Assembly (NCBI RefSeq): GCF_000271305.1
Contig: NZ_AKGD01000001.1
Coordinates: forward strand, 1,984,001-2,048,000
DNA: 64,000 nt
From: Hydrocarboniphaga effusa AP103
GTDB taxonomy: Bacteria; Pseudomonadota; Gammaproteobacteria; Nevskiales; Nevskiaceae
Direction: 5' to 3'
Within the stretch, counting starts at the first letter, position 1; each line of letters begins with the position of its first letter. Both the position numbers and the translations under genes were made by a program. Under the pieces are notes generated by a model. It was not told where the DNA came from. It did no database searches and saw only the letters and a program-made list of their open reading frames with translations. Positions 20,349 through 30,166 of the stretch are shown one piece after another.

Positions 20349-21359
20349 TCAGGCCGGCCGCTCGGCGATGACCTGTCCGAGTATCGAAAGCGCGATCTCC
20401 TGCGGCGTCTTCGCACCGATGTCGATGCCGGCCGGCGTGTGCAGGCGCGCCAGGGCGGCTTCATCGATGCCATCGGCGCGCAGGCGTTCGAGACGCAGCC
20501 GGGCCTTGCTGCGGCTGCCGAGCGCACCGACGCAGTAAGCGTCCGAGCGCAGTGCCCAGCTCAACAGCGTGTGATCGGCGTCGGCGTCGTGCGAGAGCGT
20601 GTAGACCGCGGTGCGCGCATCGAGCTGGATCGCGGCCAGCGAAGCTTCGAGCCGGCGGCGATCGTAGTGCAGCGGCGCCGGCAGATCGACCGGATACGAC
20701 TCGGGGCCACGCGGGCGCAGCAGCACGGTGTCGATGCCGAACATCGGCGCGAGCCGCAGCAAGGCGAGCACGATCGGATCGCCGCCGACGATGATCAAGC
20801 GCAGCGGCGGCTTGTGCAGCTGGCGATACAACTGCGGGTTTGTTTCGATTGCGACCGAAGCGTGGTCTTCGAGCTCATGAAAACGCGTGCCGCCGGGCTC
20901 GCAGTCGTTGATCGAAGTCACCGCTACCAGCGTGCGCCGTTCGTTGCGCGCGGCGCGCAAGGTCGAGACATAAGCCTGCGCATCGGCGACCGCACGCACG
21001 AGAATGCGAATGCGGCCTCCGCAGGACAACTGCACGTCGAGCACCGGCGAGCCGGCGCCGTAGTCGAGCACACGCGGTTTGCCGTCGGCGAGCACGGCCA
21101 GCGCTTCGGCCGCGACGGCCGCCTCGACGCAGCCGCCCGAGACGTAGCCCGCGCATTCGCCGTCGTCCGCGATCGCCATCTCCGAGCCGACCGGACGCGG
21201 CGACGAGCCGATCACGTCGATCAGCGTCGCGAGCGCGAAGCGCCGGCCCTGGTGCGTCCAGTGCTCGAGCGTGGGCAGCAGATCGTCGACGAGCGCGTAC
21301 GAAGGCCAGGCCGGCCAGCCGCCTTCGAACGTTTGGGTGATCGCCTCGCCTTCAGCCAT
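20349..21359 (-). CDS. XdhC/CoxI-family molybdenum hydroxylase maturation protein
   Basis: A 336-residue protein. The N-terminal XdhC domain shows ATLIDVIGSSPRPVGSEMAIADDG and GYVSGGCVEAAV. The C-terminal Rossmann-like domain shows LIIVGGDPIVLALLRLA and, near the end, VGALGSRSKARLRLERL followed by PAGIDIGAKTPQEIALSIL. XdhC proteins bind molybdopterin, help form its sulfurated version and insert it into xanthine-dehydrogenase-family enzymes. It starts 14 bases after the large hydroxylase subunit stops and is followed seven bases later by the MocA-like gene, so all are probably one operon serving the hydroxylase. Confidence 0.88.
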   Translation of the reverse strand: MAEGEAITQTFEGGWPAWPSYALVDDLLPTLEHWTHQGRRFALATLIDVIGSSPRPVGSEMAIADDGECAGYVSGGCVEAAVAAEALAVLADGKPRVLDYGAGSPVLDVQLSCGGRIRILVRAVADAQAYVSTLRAARNERRTLVAVTSINDCEPGGTRFHELEDHASVAIETNPQLYRQLHKPPLRLIIVGGDPIVLALLRLAPMFGIDTVLLRPRGPESYPVDLPAPLHYDRRRLEASLAAIQLDARTAVYTLSHDADADHTLLSWALRSDAYCVGALGSRSKARLRLERLRADGIDEAALARLHTPAGIDIGAKTPQEIALSILGQVIAERPA

Positions 21360-21373
21360 TCAAAGCTCGCGAC

Positions 21374-23602
21374 TCAAGCCGACTTGAACGTGTGGCGCGC
21401 AAACGGCAGCCGGCGCACGCGCTCGCCGGTGAGCTTGGCGAGCGCGTTCGCCACTGCGGGCGCGAGCGGCGGCACGCCGGGTTCGCCGACGCCGGTCGGG
21501 GCCTCCTGCGAGTTGACGATGTGCACGTCGACGACCGGCATGTCCTGGATCCGCAGCACCTTGTAGTCGTGGTAGTTGCTCTGCTTCACGGCGCCGTTCT
21601 CGATCTCGATCTCGCCATACAGCGCGGCCGCCAGGCCGAAGCCGACGCAGCCTTCCATCTGCGCCTTGATCTGATCCGGGTTCACCGGCACGCCGCAGTC
21701 GACGGCGACGGTCACGCGCTCGACGCGCGGCTGGCCGTCGGGCTTCAGGCTCACCTCGACGACTTGTGCCACGTAGGTGTTGAAAGAGAAATGCACGGCA
21801 ACGCCCTGTGCCTTGCCCTTGGGCATCTTCTTGCCCCAGCCGCCCTTGTCGGCCGCGAGCTTGAGCACGCCGGCCATGCGCGGCTGCTTCTCTAGCAGCG
21901 CCAGGCGATAGGCGACGGCGTCCTGCTTGGCGAGCGTGGCGGCCTCGTCGAGCAGGGTTTCCATCACGAAGGCCGTGTGCGTGTGCCCGACCGAGCGCCA
22001 CCAGAGCGGGCGCACGGCCTGCGTCGGCGAATGCAGCTCGACGCTCGGGCTGGGCAGCGCATACGGCGTCGGCCAGACGCCTTCGACCGAGGTTTCGTCG
22101 ACGCCATCCTTGATCAGCGAGGCCATCGGCGTGCCGGCCATGATCGACTGGCCGACGATGCTGTGCTGCCAGCCCGCGAGCTTGCCGTCCTTGGCCAGCC
22201 CGACCTTGACCGCGTGCACGTACTGCGGGCGATACAGGCCGCCGCGCATGTCGTCCTCGCGCGTCTGCTGCACACGCACGGGCACCTTGCCGCCCGGCAA
22301 TTTCGAAATCGCCTTGGCGACGTTCACCGCTTCGACGGTGAAATCGGACCAGCTGTTGGCGCGACGGCCGAAGCTGCCGCCCGACACCAGCGTGTTGAGC
22401 TTGACCTTCTCTGGCGGCAGGCCGGCGGCCTTGGCGGCGAATTGCTGGTCGAAGGTCGGGAACTGGTGGCCGCTCCAGGTTTCGACGATGCCGTCGTGCA
22501 GCCAGGCGACGCAGTTCATCGGCTCCATCGCCGCGTGCGCGAGGTACGGGAATTCGTAGACCGCCTCGATGGTATTGGCCGCGCCCTGAAGCTGCGCCGC
22601 GGTCTGCTCGGAGCGGTTGGCGCTCGCGCCTCCGCTTGCGCTGGCGAGCTTGCGGTAGTCGGCGAACATCGCCTCGGTGGACTTCGGGCCGGCGGCGCTC
22701 AAGTCCCAGTCGAGCTTGAGCGCCTTGCGGCCCTGCAACGCCGGCCACATGCCGGTGGCGACCACGGCGACGCCTTCGGGCACCTTCACGACGAACTTCA
22801 CGCCCTTGACCGCCTTGGCGGCGCTGTCGTCGACCGACTTGAGCTTGGCGCCGAAGGCCGGCGGACGCGCAATCACCGCGGTCAGCAGGCCCGGCAGCTT
22901 TACGTCGATCGTGTACTGGGCCTTGCCGGTGGACTTGGCGATCGAGTCGAGGCGCCGGGTCTGCTGCTTGCCGACGAGCACGAAGTTCTTCGGGTCCTTG
23001 AGCGGCACGTTCTTGGGCACCGGCAGCTTGGCGGCGGCGGCGGCCAGTTCGCCGAACTTGGCGCTCTGCCCGGCCGGGCCGCTGATCACGCCGCTGCTGA
23101 CCTTGATCTGCTCGGGCGCGACTTTCCATTTCTGTGCGGCGGCGCTCACGAGCATGGCCCGCGTGGTCGCTCCGGCTTCGCGCAGCTGCGGCCAGGAGTT
23201 GGCGATCGAAGTCGAGCCGCCGGTGCCCTGGGCGCCGAACGCGAGGTTCTTGTAGACCGGTGTGTTGGCCGGGGCGTATTCGATCTTCACGTTCGCCCAG
23301 TCGGCGTCGAGCTCCTCGGCGAGGATGGTCGCCAGGCCCGTGGTCGCGCCCTGGCCCATCTCGTGGTGCTTGATGACGAAGGTCACCGTCGAATCGGGGG
23401 CAATGTGGACGAAGGCGTTCGGCACGAACTCGGCGCCCGCCGGCGCGGCGCTCGCGGGTGCGACTAGCGGCAGCTGCAGGGCCAGCGCGAAGCCGGTCGC
23501 CGCGCCGCCCTTGAGGAAATCGCGCCGCTTGAGACCTTCGCGCTGGGGCGCCTCGGTGGCACCGATCGCGGCGCCGAGCTGACCGTCTTCGAAAATGCGC
23601 AT
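21374..23602 (-). CDS. Molybdopterin-binding large subunit of a Tat-exported xanthine dehydrogenase-family hydroxylase (IorB-like)
   Basis: A 742-residue protein of the isoquinoline 1-oxidoreductase beta-subunit type. A twin-arginine signal (KRRDFLKGGAATGFALALQ, near residues 26-44) predicts folded export to the periplasm. Molybdopterin-domain segments include KHHEMGQGATTGLATILAEEL, VSGGSFGRRANSW and QQTREDDMRGGLYRP. It would hydroxylate an N-heterocycle or aldehyde; the substrate cannot be told. It lies nine bases after its 2Fe-2S partner and before the XdhC- and MocA-like genes. No FAD subunit is nearby, as expected for Ior-type enzymes that pass electrons to cytochrome c. Confidence 0.88.
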   Translation of the reverse strand: MRIFEDGQLGAAIGATEAPQREGLKRRDFLKGGAATGFALALQLPLVAPASAAPAGAEFVPNAFVHIAPDSTVTFVIKHHEMGQGATTGLATILAEELDADWANVKIEYAPANTPVYKNLAFGAQGTGGSTSIANSWPQLREAGATTRAMLVSAAAQKWKVAPEQIKVSSGVISGPAGQSAKFGELAAAAAKLPVPKNVPLKDPKNFVLVGKQQTRRLDSIAKSTGKAQYTIDVKLPGLLTAVIARPPAFGAKLKSVDDSAAKAVKGVKFVVKVPEGVAVVATGMWPALQGRKALKLDWDLSAAGPKSTEAMFADYRKLASASGGASANRSEQTAAQLQGAANTIEAVYEFPYLAHAAMEPMNCVAWLHDGIVETWSGHQFPTFDQQFAAKAAGLPPEKVKLNTLVSGGSFGRRANSWSDFTVEAVNVAKAISKLPGGKVPVRVQQTREDDMRGGLYRPQYVHAVKVGLAKDGKLAGWQHSIVGQSIMAGTPMASLIKDGVDETSVEGVWPTPYALPSPSVELHSPTQAVRPLWWRSVGHTHTAFVMETLLDEAATLAKQDAVAYRLALLEKQPRMAGVLKLAADKGGWGKKMPKGKAQGVAVHFSFNTYVAQVVEVSLKPDGQPRVERVTVAVDCGVPVNPDQIKAQMEGCVGFGLAAALYGEIEIENGAVKQSNYHDYKVLRIQDMPVVDVHIVNSQEAPTGVGEPGVPPLAPAVANALAKLTGERVRRLPFARHTFKSA

Positions 23603-23611
23603 GGCCGGCTC

Positions 23612-24070
23612 CTAGGCTTTCAGCGTCGCCGCGGCCTGGTGAATCGCGGCGCGGATGCGGTGGTAAGTGGCGCAGCGGCAGATGTTGCCGGACAGGGCGT
23701 GGTTGATGTCTTCGTCGGTCGGCTTGGGCTTGGCCTCGAGCAGCGCGACGGCCGACATGATCTGGCCGGACTGGCAGTAGCCGCACTGCACCACGTCGAG
23801 ATCGATCCAGGCTTTCTGCACCGCCTTGGCGGCCGGCGAACTCAGGCCTTCGATCGTCGTCACCGAGCGGCCGCCGGCCATGTAGGCCGGAGCCGAGCAG
23901 GAGCGCATCGGCTTGCCGTCGACATGCACGGTGCAGGCCCCGCACTGGGCGACGCCGCAGCCGTACTTGGTGCCGGTGAGTCCGAGCTCGTCGCGAATCA
24001 CCCAGAGCAGCGGGGTGTAGGGGTCCGCATCGACTTCACGAACTTCGCCGTTGATCTTGATGTTCAGCAT
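23612..24070 (-). CDS. 2Fe-2S subunit of the molybdenum hydroxylase (IorA-like)
   Basis: A 152-residue protein with two 2Fe-2S clusters. The plant-ferredoxin-like cluster uses [20 protein letters not shown] and a later cysteine in MRSCSAP. The second, four-helix cluster uses QCGYCQSGQ and GNICRCATY. This is the standard small subunit that relays electrons from the molybdenum centre. The ATG at 24070 is preceded by AGGGA; the open frame extends further upstream without family similarity. It has no signal peptide of its own, so it is probably co-exported with the Tat-tagged large subunit (inference). Confidence 0.93.
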   Translation of the reverse strand: MLNIKINGEVREVDADPYTPLLWVIRDELGLTGTKYGCGVAQCGACTVHVDGKPMRSCSAPAYMAGGRSVTTIEGLSSPAAKAVQKAWIDLDVVQCGYCQSGQIMSAVALLEAKPKPTDEDINHALSGNICRCATYHRIRAAIHQAAATLKA

Positions 24071-24350
24071 GGCTATCCCTTGGAACGCCGTTCCGGGTTG
24101 GCTGGGGAAGCTCTGCGCGGGCCATTGCGCACGCCTTCGCGTGGCACGCCTGGGCAAAGTGTTCCGTGAAGGCAGGGCCGGACGAGCCGGCGAATCGTGA
24201 GAATACCGAATGCCGATGACCGGACAAGGTCGAACGTCGGCTATGTTGGCTGCCACATAACGAGCAATTGGTCGCGAACCGTGCTTATCATCGCGCAAAA
24301 CCAGCCGTCCGTGCTGTCCGCCGGATCAGCCAGATAAAGGAGCTTGAACC

Positions 24351-24950
24351 ATGTTCGACCGGAACCGGATTGGGACGTCGCTGGGCCTGTTGATGGCCCT
24401 CGCGGTGGGCTCGGCGACGGCGGCAGAGCCGCTCAAGACGGCCGACAGCTTCAACAACATCACCGACACCAAGGCGCGCTCAGTGGCCCTGTTCACCGAG
24501 GCCGGCAAGGTGATCCAGCATCCGCGCTGCCTGAATTGCCATCCCAAGGGCGACAGCCCGACCCAGGGTGAGGATCTGCACCCGCATTCGCCGCTCGTCG
24601 TGCGCGGCCCGGACGGACACGGGGCGATCGGCATGCAGTGCACCACCTGCCATCAGCCCACCAACTTCGAGTCCTCGGGCGTGCCGGGCAATGTCGCCTG
24701 GCATCTCGCGCCCAAGGAAATGGCCTGGCAGGGCCGCTCGCTCGGGCAGATCTGCGAGCAGATCAAGGACGGCAAGCGCAACGGCGGCAAGTCGTTGCCC
24801 CAGATCGCCGACCACATGGCGAACGACGGCCTGGTCGGCTGGGGCTGGATGCCGGGCGGCAAGCGCGAGCCGGCGCCAGGCACGCAGGAGCAGTTCGGAG
24901 CGCTGATCCAGGCCTGGATCGATACCGGAGCGGTCTGCCCCAAAAGTTAA
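24351..24950 (+). CDS. Periplasmic dihaem c-type cytochrome, divergent from the molybdenum hydroxylase
   Basis: A 199-residue protein with a signal peptide ([15 protein letters not shown]) and two CxxCH haem sites, CLNCH near residue 62 and CTTCH near 100. It does not resemble cytochrome c4; the spacing and the [11 protein letters not shown] ending fit small cytochromes found with IorAB-type hydroxylases. An AGGAG stands before the ATG. It is transcribed away from the iorA-like gene across a 280-base spacer, and a role as electron acceptor for that enzyme is a reasonable inference. I saw no clear regulatory symmetry in the spacer. Confidence 0.75.
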   Translation: MFDRNRIGTSLGLLMALAVGSATAAEPLKTADSFNNITDTKARSVALFTEAGKVIQHPRCLNCHPKGDSPTQGEDLHPHSPLVVRGPDGHGAIGMQCTTCHQPTNFESSGVPGNVAWHLAPKEMAWQGRSLGQICEQIKDGKRNGGKSLPQIADHMANDGLVGWGWMPGGKREPAPGTQEQFGALIQAWIDTGAVCPKS

Positions 24951-24959
24951 ACTGAGGGA

Positions 24960-25373
24960 ATGACCACCGCTCCCAAACCCACCGGCCTCAAGCTCAGGAA
25001 GCAATCGCGCACGCTCGAGCTGCGCTACGCCGACGGCAGCATCCACGAACTGCCGCTCGAATACCTGCGCGTGTTCAGCCCTTCGGCCGAAGTCTGGGGC
25101 CACGGCCAGGCCGAGCCGAACCTGATCGGCGGCAAGCGCGAAGTGGGCGTCGATGCGATCGAGCCGGTCGGCCAATACGCGGTGCGCCTGCGCTTTTCCG
25201 ATGGCCACGACACCGGCCTGTTCTCCTGGCAGGTGCTGCACGATCTCGCGACGAACCACGCGCGCTACTGGGCCACGTACCTGCAGCGGCTCGCGGACAT
25301 GAACATGTCGCGCGACAGCGACATCGTTAAACTGGCCGCCCTACCCAAGATGCACAGACCGGCGAAACCGTAA
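24960..25373 (+). CDS. DUF971 (gamma-butyrobetaine hydroxylase N-terminal-like) protein
   Basis: A 137-residue cytosolic protein. [36 protein letters not shown] is the typical DUF971 start, and [21 protein letters not shown] its conserved centre. The domain also forms the N-terminus of gamma-butyrobetaine hydroxylase, but the oxygenase domain is absent. Its biochemical role is unknown to me. It lies two bases before the ubiE GTG, a neighbourhood seen in many beta- and gammaproteobacteria. Confidence 0.85.
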   Translation: MTTAPKPTGLKLRKQSRTLELRYADGSIHELPLEYLRVFSPSAEVWGHGQAEPNLIGGKREVGVDAIEPVGQYAVRLRFSDGHDTGLFSWQVLHDLATNHARYWATYLQRLADMNMSRDSDIVKLAALPKMHRPAKP

Positions 25374-25375
25374 TC

Positions 25376-26143
25376 GTGAGCAGCGACCGCAGCGATCCGA
25401 ACAACACGACGCATTTCGGCTACGAGCAGGTGCCGGTCGCCGACAAGCAGCGCCGCGTGCGCGAGGTGTTCTCGTCGGTGGCGAGCCGCTACGACGTCAT
25501 GAACGATCTCATGTCGCTCGGCATCCATCGCGTCTGGAAGCGCTTCGTGATCGACCTCGCCGGCGTGCGTCCGGGCGAGCGCGTGCTCGACGTGGCCGGC
25601 GGAACCGGCGATCTGACGCGCGAATTCTCCAAGCTCGCCGGGCCGCAGGGCCAGGTGATCCTGTCGGACATCAACGCGGCCATGCTCGGCGAAGGCCGTC
25701 GCCGGCTCGCCGACAAGGGCATCGTCGGCTTGCCGGTGGTGCAGGCGAATGCGGAATGCCTGCCGTTCGCCGATGCGAGCTTCGATCTCGTGACGATCGG
25801 CTTCGGCCTGCGCAACGTGACGGACAAGGATGCGGCGCTGCGTTCGATGCGCCGCGTGCTCAAGCCGGGCGGCCGGCTCATCGTGCTCGAGTTCTCCAAG
25901 CCGCTCAATCCGGGCCTGGCCAAGGTCTACGACCAGTATTCGTTCAAGCTGCTGCCGCTGATGGGCAAGCTGGTCGCCAACGACGAGGCGAGCTATCGCT
26001 ACCTGGCCGAATCGATCCGCATGCATCCGGATCAGCAGACGCTCAAGGGCATGATGGAAAACGCGGGCCTCGAACGCTGCCAGGTCTACAACCTCACGGG
26101 CGGCATCGTCGCCGTGCATCGCGGTTTCAATCTCGCCGCATGA
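25376..26143 (+). CDS. ubiE: Ubiquinone/menaquinone biosynthesis C-methyltransferase UbiE
   Basis: A 255-residue SAM-dependent methyltransferase. The SAM-binding motif I is [15 protein letters not shown], preceded by [26 protein letters not shown], a UbiE signature. [30 protein letters not shown] is the second UbiE signature. It methylates the C2 ring position in quinone synthesis. The start is a GTG at 25376. It begins the ubiE-ubiJ-ubiB group, the usual gammaproteobacterial order. Confidence 0.96.
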   Translation: MSSDRSDPNNTTHFGYEQVPVADKQRRVREVFSSVASRYDVMNDLMSLGIHRVWKRFVIDLAGVRPGERVLDVAGGTGDLTREFSKLAGPQGQVILSDINAAMLGEGRRRLADKGIVGLPVVQANAECLPFADASFDLVTIGFGLRNVTDKDAALRSMRRVLKPGGRLIVLEFSKPLNPGLAKVYDQYSFKLLPLMGKLVANDEASYRYLAESIRMHPDQQTLKGMMENAGLERCQVYNLTGGIVAVHRGFNLAA

Positions 26144-26173
26144 GCTGCGGCGCACCCAAAGCGGCGCGCTGAG

Positions 26174-26788
26174 ATGGCGCCTTCGCTGGTCTGCGCCGGC
26201 CTCGAAGTCGCGCTCAACCGTTATCTGCAGATCGAGCCCGCCGCGCTCGAAGATTGCGCGCGCTTGAAGGACAGCAGCATCGAGCTGCATCTGTCGGGTT
26301 TCGAATGGCGCCTGTTCATCGAGTTCGATGCGCGCGGCGTGCGCGTGCTCAACGAACGCGCCGAACCCGCGAGTGTGCTCGTCAGCGGACCGCCGCCGGC
26401 GTTCGCCAAGCTCGCGATCAAGCGCGGACATGAAGGCGGAATCCCGGCCGGACTCGATGTGCAGGGCGAAGCCGAAGTGCTGCAGCGCTTTCGTCGCCTG
26501 CTCGGTCGCGTCGGTTTCGACATCGAGGAATGGATCGCGCCGTTCATCGGTGACGGCGCTGCGCATCGCGCCGCGCAAGGGCTCAAGTCGCTGCTCGGCT
26601 GGACGCGTCGCAGCACCGACACGCTCGCGCAGAACACTGCCGAATATCTGCGCGAGGAAACGCGCGATCTGGCACGCGGCGTCGACGTGGAAGAATGGAT
26701 GGACGATGTCGATCGCCTGCGCGAACGCATCGATCGCTTCGAGGCGCGAGTCGCGCAGCTGGAACGCAACAAGGCCAACAAGCCATGA
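26174..26788 (+). CDS. ubiJ: Ubiquinone biosynthesis accessory factor UbiJ
   Basis: A 204-residue protein with an SCP2 (sterol-carrier-like) domain in its first half (LHLSGFEWRLFIEFDARGVRVL) and a C-terminal helical part ending in a coiled coil (VDRLRERIDRFEARVAQLERNKANK). UbiJ with UbiK organises the aerobic ubiquinone-modifying enzymes and binds lipid intermediates. Its stop overlaps the ubiB start (ATGA), so translation is coupled. The position between ubiE and ubiB is the family's standard place. Confidence 0.92.
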   Translation: MAPSLVCAGLEVALNRYLQIEPAALEDCARLKDSSIELHLSGFEWRLFIEFDARGVRVLNERAEPASVLVSGPPPAFAKLAIKRGHEGGIPAGLDVQGEAEVLQRFRRLLGRVGFDIEEWIAPFIGDGAAHRAAQGLKSLLGWTRRSTDTLAQNTAEYLREETRDLARGVDVEEWMDDVDRLRERIDRFEARVAQLERNKANKP

Positions 26789-28410
26789 GCATCAAACGTC
26801 TGCAGCGAATGTGGACGATTCAACGCGTCGCGCGTCGCTACGCGCTCTACGAGTTCATCGGCAAACCGCCATCGAAGCCCGATCCGCGTCCGCGTGGTGA
26901 GCGCCTGCGTCTGGCGCTGCAAGAGCTCGGCCCGATTTTCGTCAAGCTCGGCCAGGCGTTGTCGACGCGGCCCGACGTGCTGCCGCCCGACATCGCGATC
27001 GAGCTTTCGCTATTGCAGGATCGCGTGCCGCCGTTCTCTGGCGACGAAGCCCGGCGCATCGTCGAACAAGCGCTCGGCAAACCGATCGACGAGCTGTTCA
27101 ACGAATTCGATTCCACGCCGCTCGCATCGGCGTCGATCGCGCAGGTGCATACCGCGCGCCTGAAGCCGACCGGGCCGAAGGATCCGGGCTTCGAAGTCAT
27201 CGTCAAGGTGCTGCGTCCGGGCATCGAGAAAACCATACACGACGACGTGCAGCTCATGTACCTGCTCGCCGATCTGGCCGAGCGCTTCAATGCCTCGGCG
27301 CGGCGCGTGCGTCCGCGTGCGATCGTCGCCGAGTACGAGAAGATCGTGTTCGACGAACTCGATCTGATGCGCGAGGCCGGCAACGCCGCGCAGCTGCGTC
27401 GCAACTGGCTCGGCTCCGAGCTGATCTATCACCCGGCGGTGTTCTTCGATTACACGCGCGCCAACGTGCTGGTGATGGAGCGCATTCGCGGCATCAGCAT
27501 TCGCGAACTCGATCGCCTGCGCGCCATGGGTGTCGATTTCAAGGTGCTCGGCGAGCGTGGTGTGGAGATCTTCTTCAAGCAGACTTTCCGCGACAATTTC
27601 TTCCACGCGGACATGCACCCGGGCAACATCTTCGTCGACGCGAGCAACGTCAAGAACCCGAGCTACATCGCGGTGGATTTCGGCATCGTCGGCCAGCTGT
27701 CGGTGCAGGACCAGCGCTATCTCGCCGAGAACCTGCTGGCCTTCTTCAATCGCGATTACCGGCGTGTGGCCGAGCTGCATCTCGAATCCGAGTGGGTGCC
27801 GAGCGAAACACGGCTCGAAGACTTCGAGGCGGCGATTCGCACCGTGTGCGAACCGATCTTCCAGAAGCCGCTCAGCGAAATTTCGTTCGGCGTGTTTCTG
27901 CTGCGCCTGTTCCAGGTGGCGCGTCGTTTCAACTATCAAGTGCAGCCGCAGCTCGTGTTGTTGCAGAAGACGCTGCTCAACATCGAAGGTCTCGGTCGCC
28001 AGCTGTATCCGGAGCTCGATCTCTGGAAGACCGCCAAGCCGATTCTCGAAGACTGGATGCGCAGCCGCATGGGCCCGTCGCGCTTCATCAGCCAGGCGCG
28101 TCGCGACATTCCGGCGCTCGCCGAATCGCTGCCGCTGCTCGTGCAGCAGCTCACGCGCAGCTTCGAGCGCGGCGAAGGCTTCGACGGACGCCTGCGGCAT
28201 TCGATCGACAAGCTGCGCGACGATCTGCGCCAGCAGCGCAGCAGTCAGCGTCGCACGCTGATCGGTGCGGCCTTGATCGTCTCGGCCGCGGTGCTCTGGG
28301 CCTTCGACGGCGTGCGTCCCGAGCTCGTCGCCGGTGCGCCGATCGCGAGCTGGGTGCTCGGTGCGATCGGCATCGCGCTGTGGTGGAAGAAGCCGCGCGA
28401 CAAACGCTGA
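26785..28410 (+). CDS. ubiB: UbiB atypical kinase-like protein for ubiquinone biosynthesis
   Basis: A 541-residue ABC1/ADCK3-family protein. The N-terminal KxGQ motif is visible in FVKLGQALSTRPDVLPPD. The alanine-rich nucleotide loop reads PLASASIAQVH. Catalytic-loop-like HADMHPGNIF and the metal-binding DFG in VDFGIVGQLS follow. The C-terminus carries two hydrophobic helices (LIGAALIVSAAVLWAF and WVLGAIGIALWW) that anchor it in the inner membrane. UbiB is needed for ubiquinone synthesis, perhaps by extracting lipid precursors. The ATG overlaps the ubiJ stop by four bases. Confidence 0.96.
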   Translation: MSIKRLQRMWTIQRVARRYALYEFIGKPPSKPDPRPRGERLRLALQELGPIFVKLGQALSTRPDVLPPDIAIELSLLQDRVPPFSGDEARRIVEQALGKPIDELFNEFDSTPLASASIAQVHTARLKPTGPKDPGFEVIVKVLRPGIEKTIHDDVQLMYLLADLAERFNASARRVRPRAIVAEYEKIVFDELDLMREAGNAAQLRRNWLGSELIYHPAVFFDYTRANVLVMERIRGISIRELDRLRAMGVDFKVLGERGVEIFFKQTFRDNFFHADMHPGNIFVDASNVKNPSYIAVDFGIVGQLSVQDQRYLAENLLAFFNRDYRRVAELHLESEWVPSETRLEDFEAAIRTVCEPIFQKPLSEISFGVFLLRLFQVARRFNYQVQPQLVLLQKTLLNIEGLGRQLYPELDLWKTAKPILEDWMRSRMGPSRFISQARRDIPALAESLPLLVQQLTRSFERGEGFDGRLRHSIDKLRDDLRQQRSSQRRTLIGAALIVSAAVLWAFDGVRPELVAGAPIASWVLGAIGIALWWKKPRDKR

Positions 28411-28493
28411 TTTCCCGAACGCTGATCGCCCGCGCGCCCTGCATGGAATAGATGAAGCCGCGTTGCCCAGCGCGATCGTCGATCGCACAAACG

Positions 28494-28520
28494 AAAAGAC
28501 CGGCTTCGAGCCGGTCTTTT
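28494..28520. terminator. Bidirectional rho-independent terminator between ubiB and the S41 protease
   Basis: AAAAGACCGGCT and AGCCGGTCTTTT form a perfect 12-bp stem around TCG. The A- and T-tracts at either end let it work in both directions for these convergent genes. Confidence 0.9.
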
Positions 28521-28537
28521 CGCAACACGCAACCGCC

Positions 28538-29881
28538 TTATTTCTGCATCAAGGCCTGGCTCACCGTGATGCCCTTGAGCAGGGTCAGCGCTTCGTAGAG
28601 CGAGTAGTCGTTCAGCGCGAGCTGGGCTTCGTCTTCCGCTACCTTCTTGGCCGCATCGACCGCAGCCTGATCGACGACCTTGGCCTTTTCGTTGACGAGG
28701 CTGCCCTTGAGATCGGCTTCCTTGATCGAATCGAACTGCGGCGCGTCGTCGTCCTTGGCCACCTTGAGCGGACGCACGACGACATCGGGGTCGATGCCTT
28801 CGGCCTGGATCGAGCGGCCCGACGGCGTGTAGTAGCGCGCGGTGGTGAGCTTGACCGCCGACTCGTCGGACAGGCGCATGATGGTCTGTACGCTGCCCTT
28901 GCCGAAGCTCTTGGTGCCGAGCAGGATCGCGCGCTTCTGGTCCTGCAGGGCGCCGGCGACGATTTCGGCCGCCGAGGCCGAGCCGCCGTTGATCAGCACC
29001 ACCACCGGCTTGCCGTCGAGCAGATCGCCCGGACGCGCGTTGAACTCGCGGTTCTCGCCGGCTTCGCGCGAGCGCACCGAGACGATGCCGCCGCTGTTGA
29101 GCAGCGCATCGGACACGCGGATCGCCTCGTCGAGCGCGCCGCCCGGGTTGTTGCGCAGGTCGAGCACGATGCCCTTGATCGGGTTCTTCGCGTCGGCGGC
29201 GAGCAGCTTCTTGAGCTCGTTCTCGAAGGATTCGCCGGTCTTCTGGTTGAAGCTGCTGATGCGCACGTAGCCGAACTGCGGCTCCAGCGTCTTGCTGCGC
29301 ACGCTGACGAGCTTGATGTTGTCGCGCTTGAGATCGAAGGTCATCGGGCCGGTCTGGCCTTCGCGCGCCACGGTCAACACCACCTTGGTGCCCGGCGTGC
29401 CCTTCATCTTGCTGACCGCGTCGGTCAGCGACAGGCCCTTCACCGGGGTATCGTCGATCTTGACGATGTAGTCGCCCGGTTTGATGCCGGCCTTGGCGGC
29501 GGGCGTGTCGTCGATCGGCGAGATCACGCGAACCAGGCCGTCCTGCATCTGAACCTCGATGCCGATGCCGCCGAATTCGCCCTTGATGCTGGTTTCGAAG
29601 CTCGAGAATTCCTCGCCGGCCAGATAGGCCGAATGCGGATCGAGGCCCGAGAGCATGCCGCGCAGGGCGTCATCGAGCAGTTTCTTGTCGTCGACCGGCT
29701 CGACGTAACCCTGTTTCACCATCTCCATGACGCGAACGAAGTTCTGCAAATCCTTGACCGGCAGGGCACCGGCTGCGGGGCTGGCGGTCTTCTCGGCGAG
29801 CACGCCGCTGGTGATGCTGGCGCAGGTACCGATCAGCACGCCGGCGGCGAGCGCCAGCGGAACACGAAGCCGGTTAGGCAT
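28538..29881 (-). CDS. C-terminal processing peptidase (S41 family, CtpA-like)
   Basis: A 447-residue periplasmic serine protease. It has a signal anchor ([25 protein letters not shown]), a PDZ domain ([20 protein letters not shown] and [17 protein letters not shown]) and the S41 catalytic core, with the serine in [15 protein letters not shown] and the lysine in [11 protein letters not shown]. Members of this size trim the C-termini of envelope proteins, including murein hydrolases. It converges on ubiB and diverges from the tetR gene. The tail is longer than the core needs and is helical and charged, as in many CtpA proteins. Confidence 0.92.
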   Translation of the reverse strand: MPNRLRVPLALAAGVLIGTCASITSGVLAEKTASPAAGALPVKDLQNFVRVMEMVKQGYVEPVDDKKLLDDALRGMLSGLDPHSAYLAGEEFSSFETSIKGEFGGIGIEVQMQDGLVRVISPIDDTPAAKAGIKPGDYIVKIDDTPVKGLSLTDAVSKMKGTPGTKVVLTVAREGQTGPMTFDLKRDNIKLVSVRSKTLEPQFGYVRISSFNQKTGESFENELKKLLAADAKNPIKGIVLDLRNNPGGALDEAIRVSDALLNSGGIVSVRSREAGENREFNARPGDLLDGKPVVVLINGGSASAAEIVAGALQDQKRAILLGTKSFGKGSVQTIMRLSDESAVKLTTARYYTPSGRSIQAEGIDPDVVVRPLKVAKDDDAPQFDSIKEADLKGSLVNEKAKVVDQAAVDAAKKVAEDEAQLALNDYSLYEALTLLKGITVSQALMQK

Positions 29882-30108
29882 GAAAACGCATACTCCAGAT
29901 TTCGGGGCCCGGTCTTGGGGACGTCATTTTCGGGCGATCAATTGAAAAGCGAGCGTAAACGCTCGCCGAACGACGATAGCACATAGACCTGTTCGTTCCG
30001 GCGCGGTTCAAAGTGGTTTCAGCAATGTGAATAGACCAACCCGTGTTTCGTCCCACGCGCCGTGGCCGATTGTCTCCATAGCGACTGAACCGTCCAGCGT
30101 ACTGACCC

Positions 30109-30153
30109 ATACTGCTCCGTATCGTTACACCATCGCCCAATACTGTCGCCGTA
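30109..30153 (+). promoter_or_regulatory. Imperfect direct repeats upstream of the TetR gene (possible operator)
   Basis: ATACTGCTCCGTA (30109-30121) and ATACTGTCGCCGTA (30140-30153) are near-copies starting 31 bases apart, about three helical turns, just before the tetR ATG at 30167. They could bind the regulator. The rest of the 285-base spacer holds only a 7-bp hairpin at 29949-29966. Confidence 0.25.
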
Positions 30154-30166
30154 CGGAGCTGATCCC

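Noticed and set aside
21360..23945. An 861-codon minus-strand frame overlapping the molybdenum hydroxylase in another frame
   Set aside because: Arginine- and alanine-rich shadow; the real frame holds the Tat signal and molybdopterin motifs.
29949..29966. GCGAGCG-TAAA-CGCTCGC hairpin as a terminator
   Set aside because: It lies in a divergent promoter region and has no T-run on either side; leader structure or operator is as likely.
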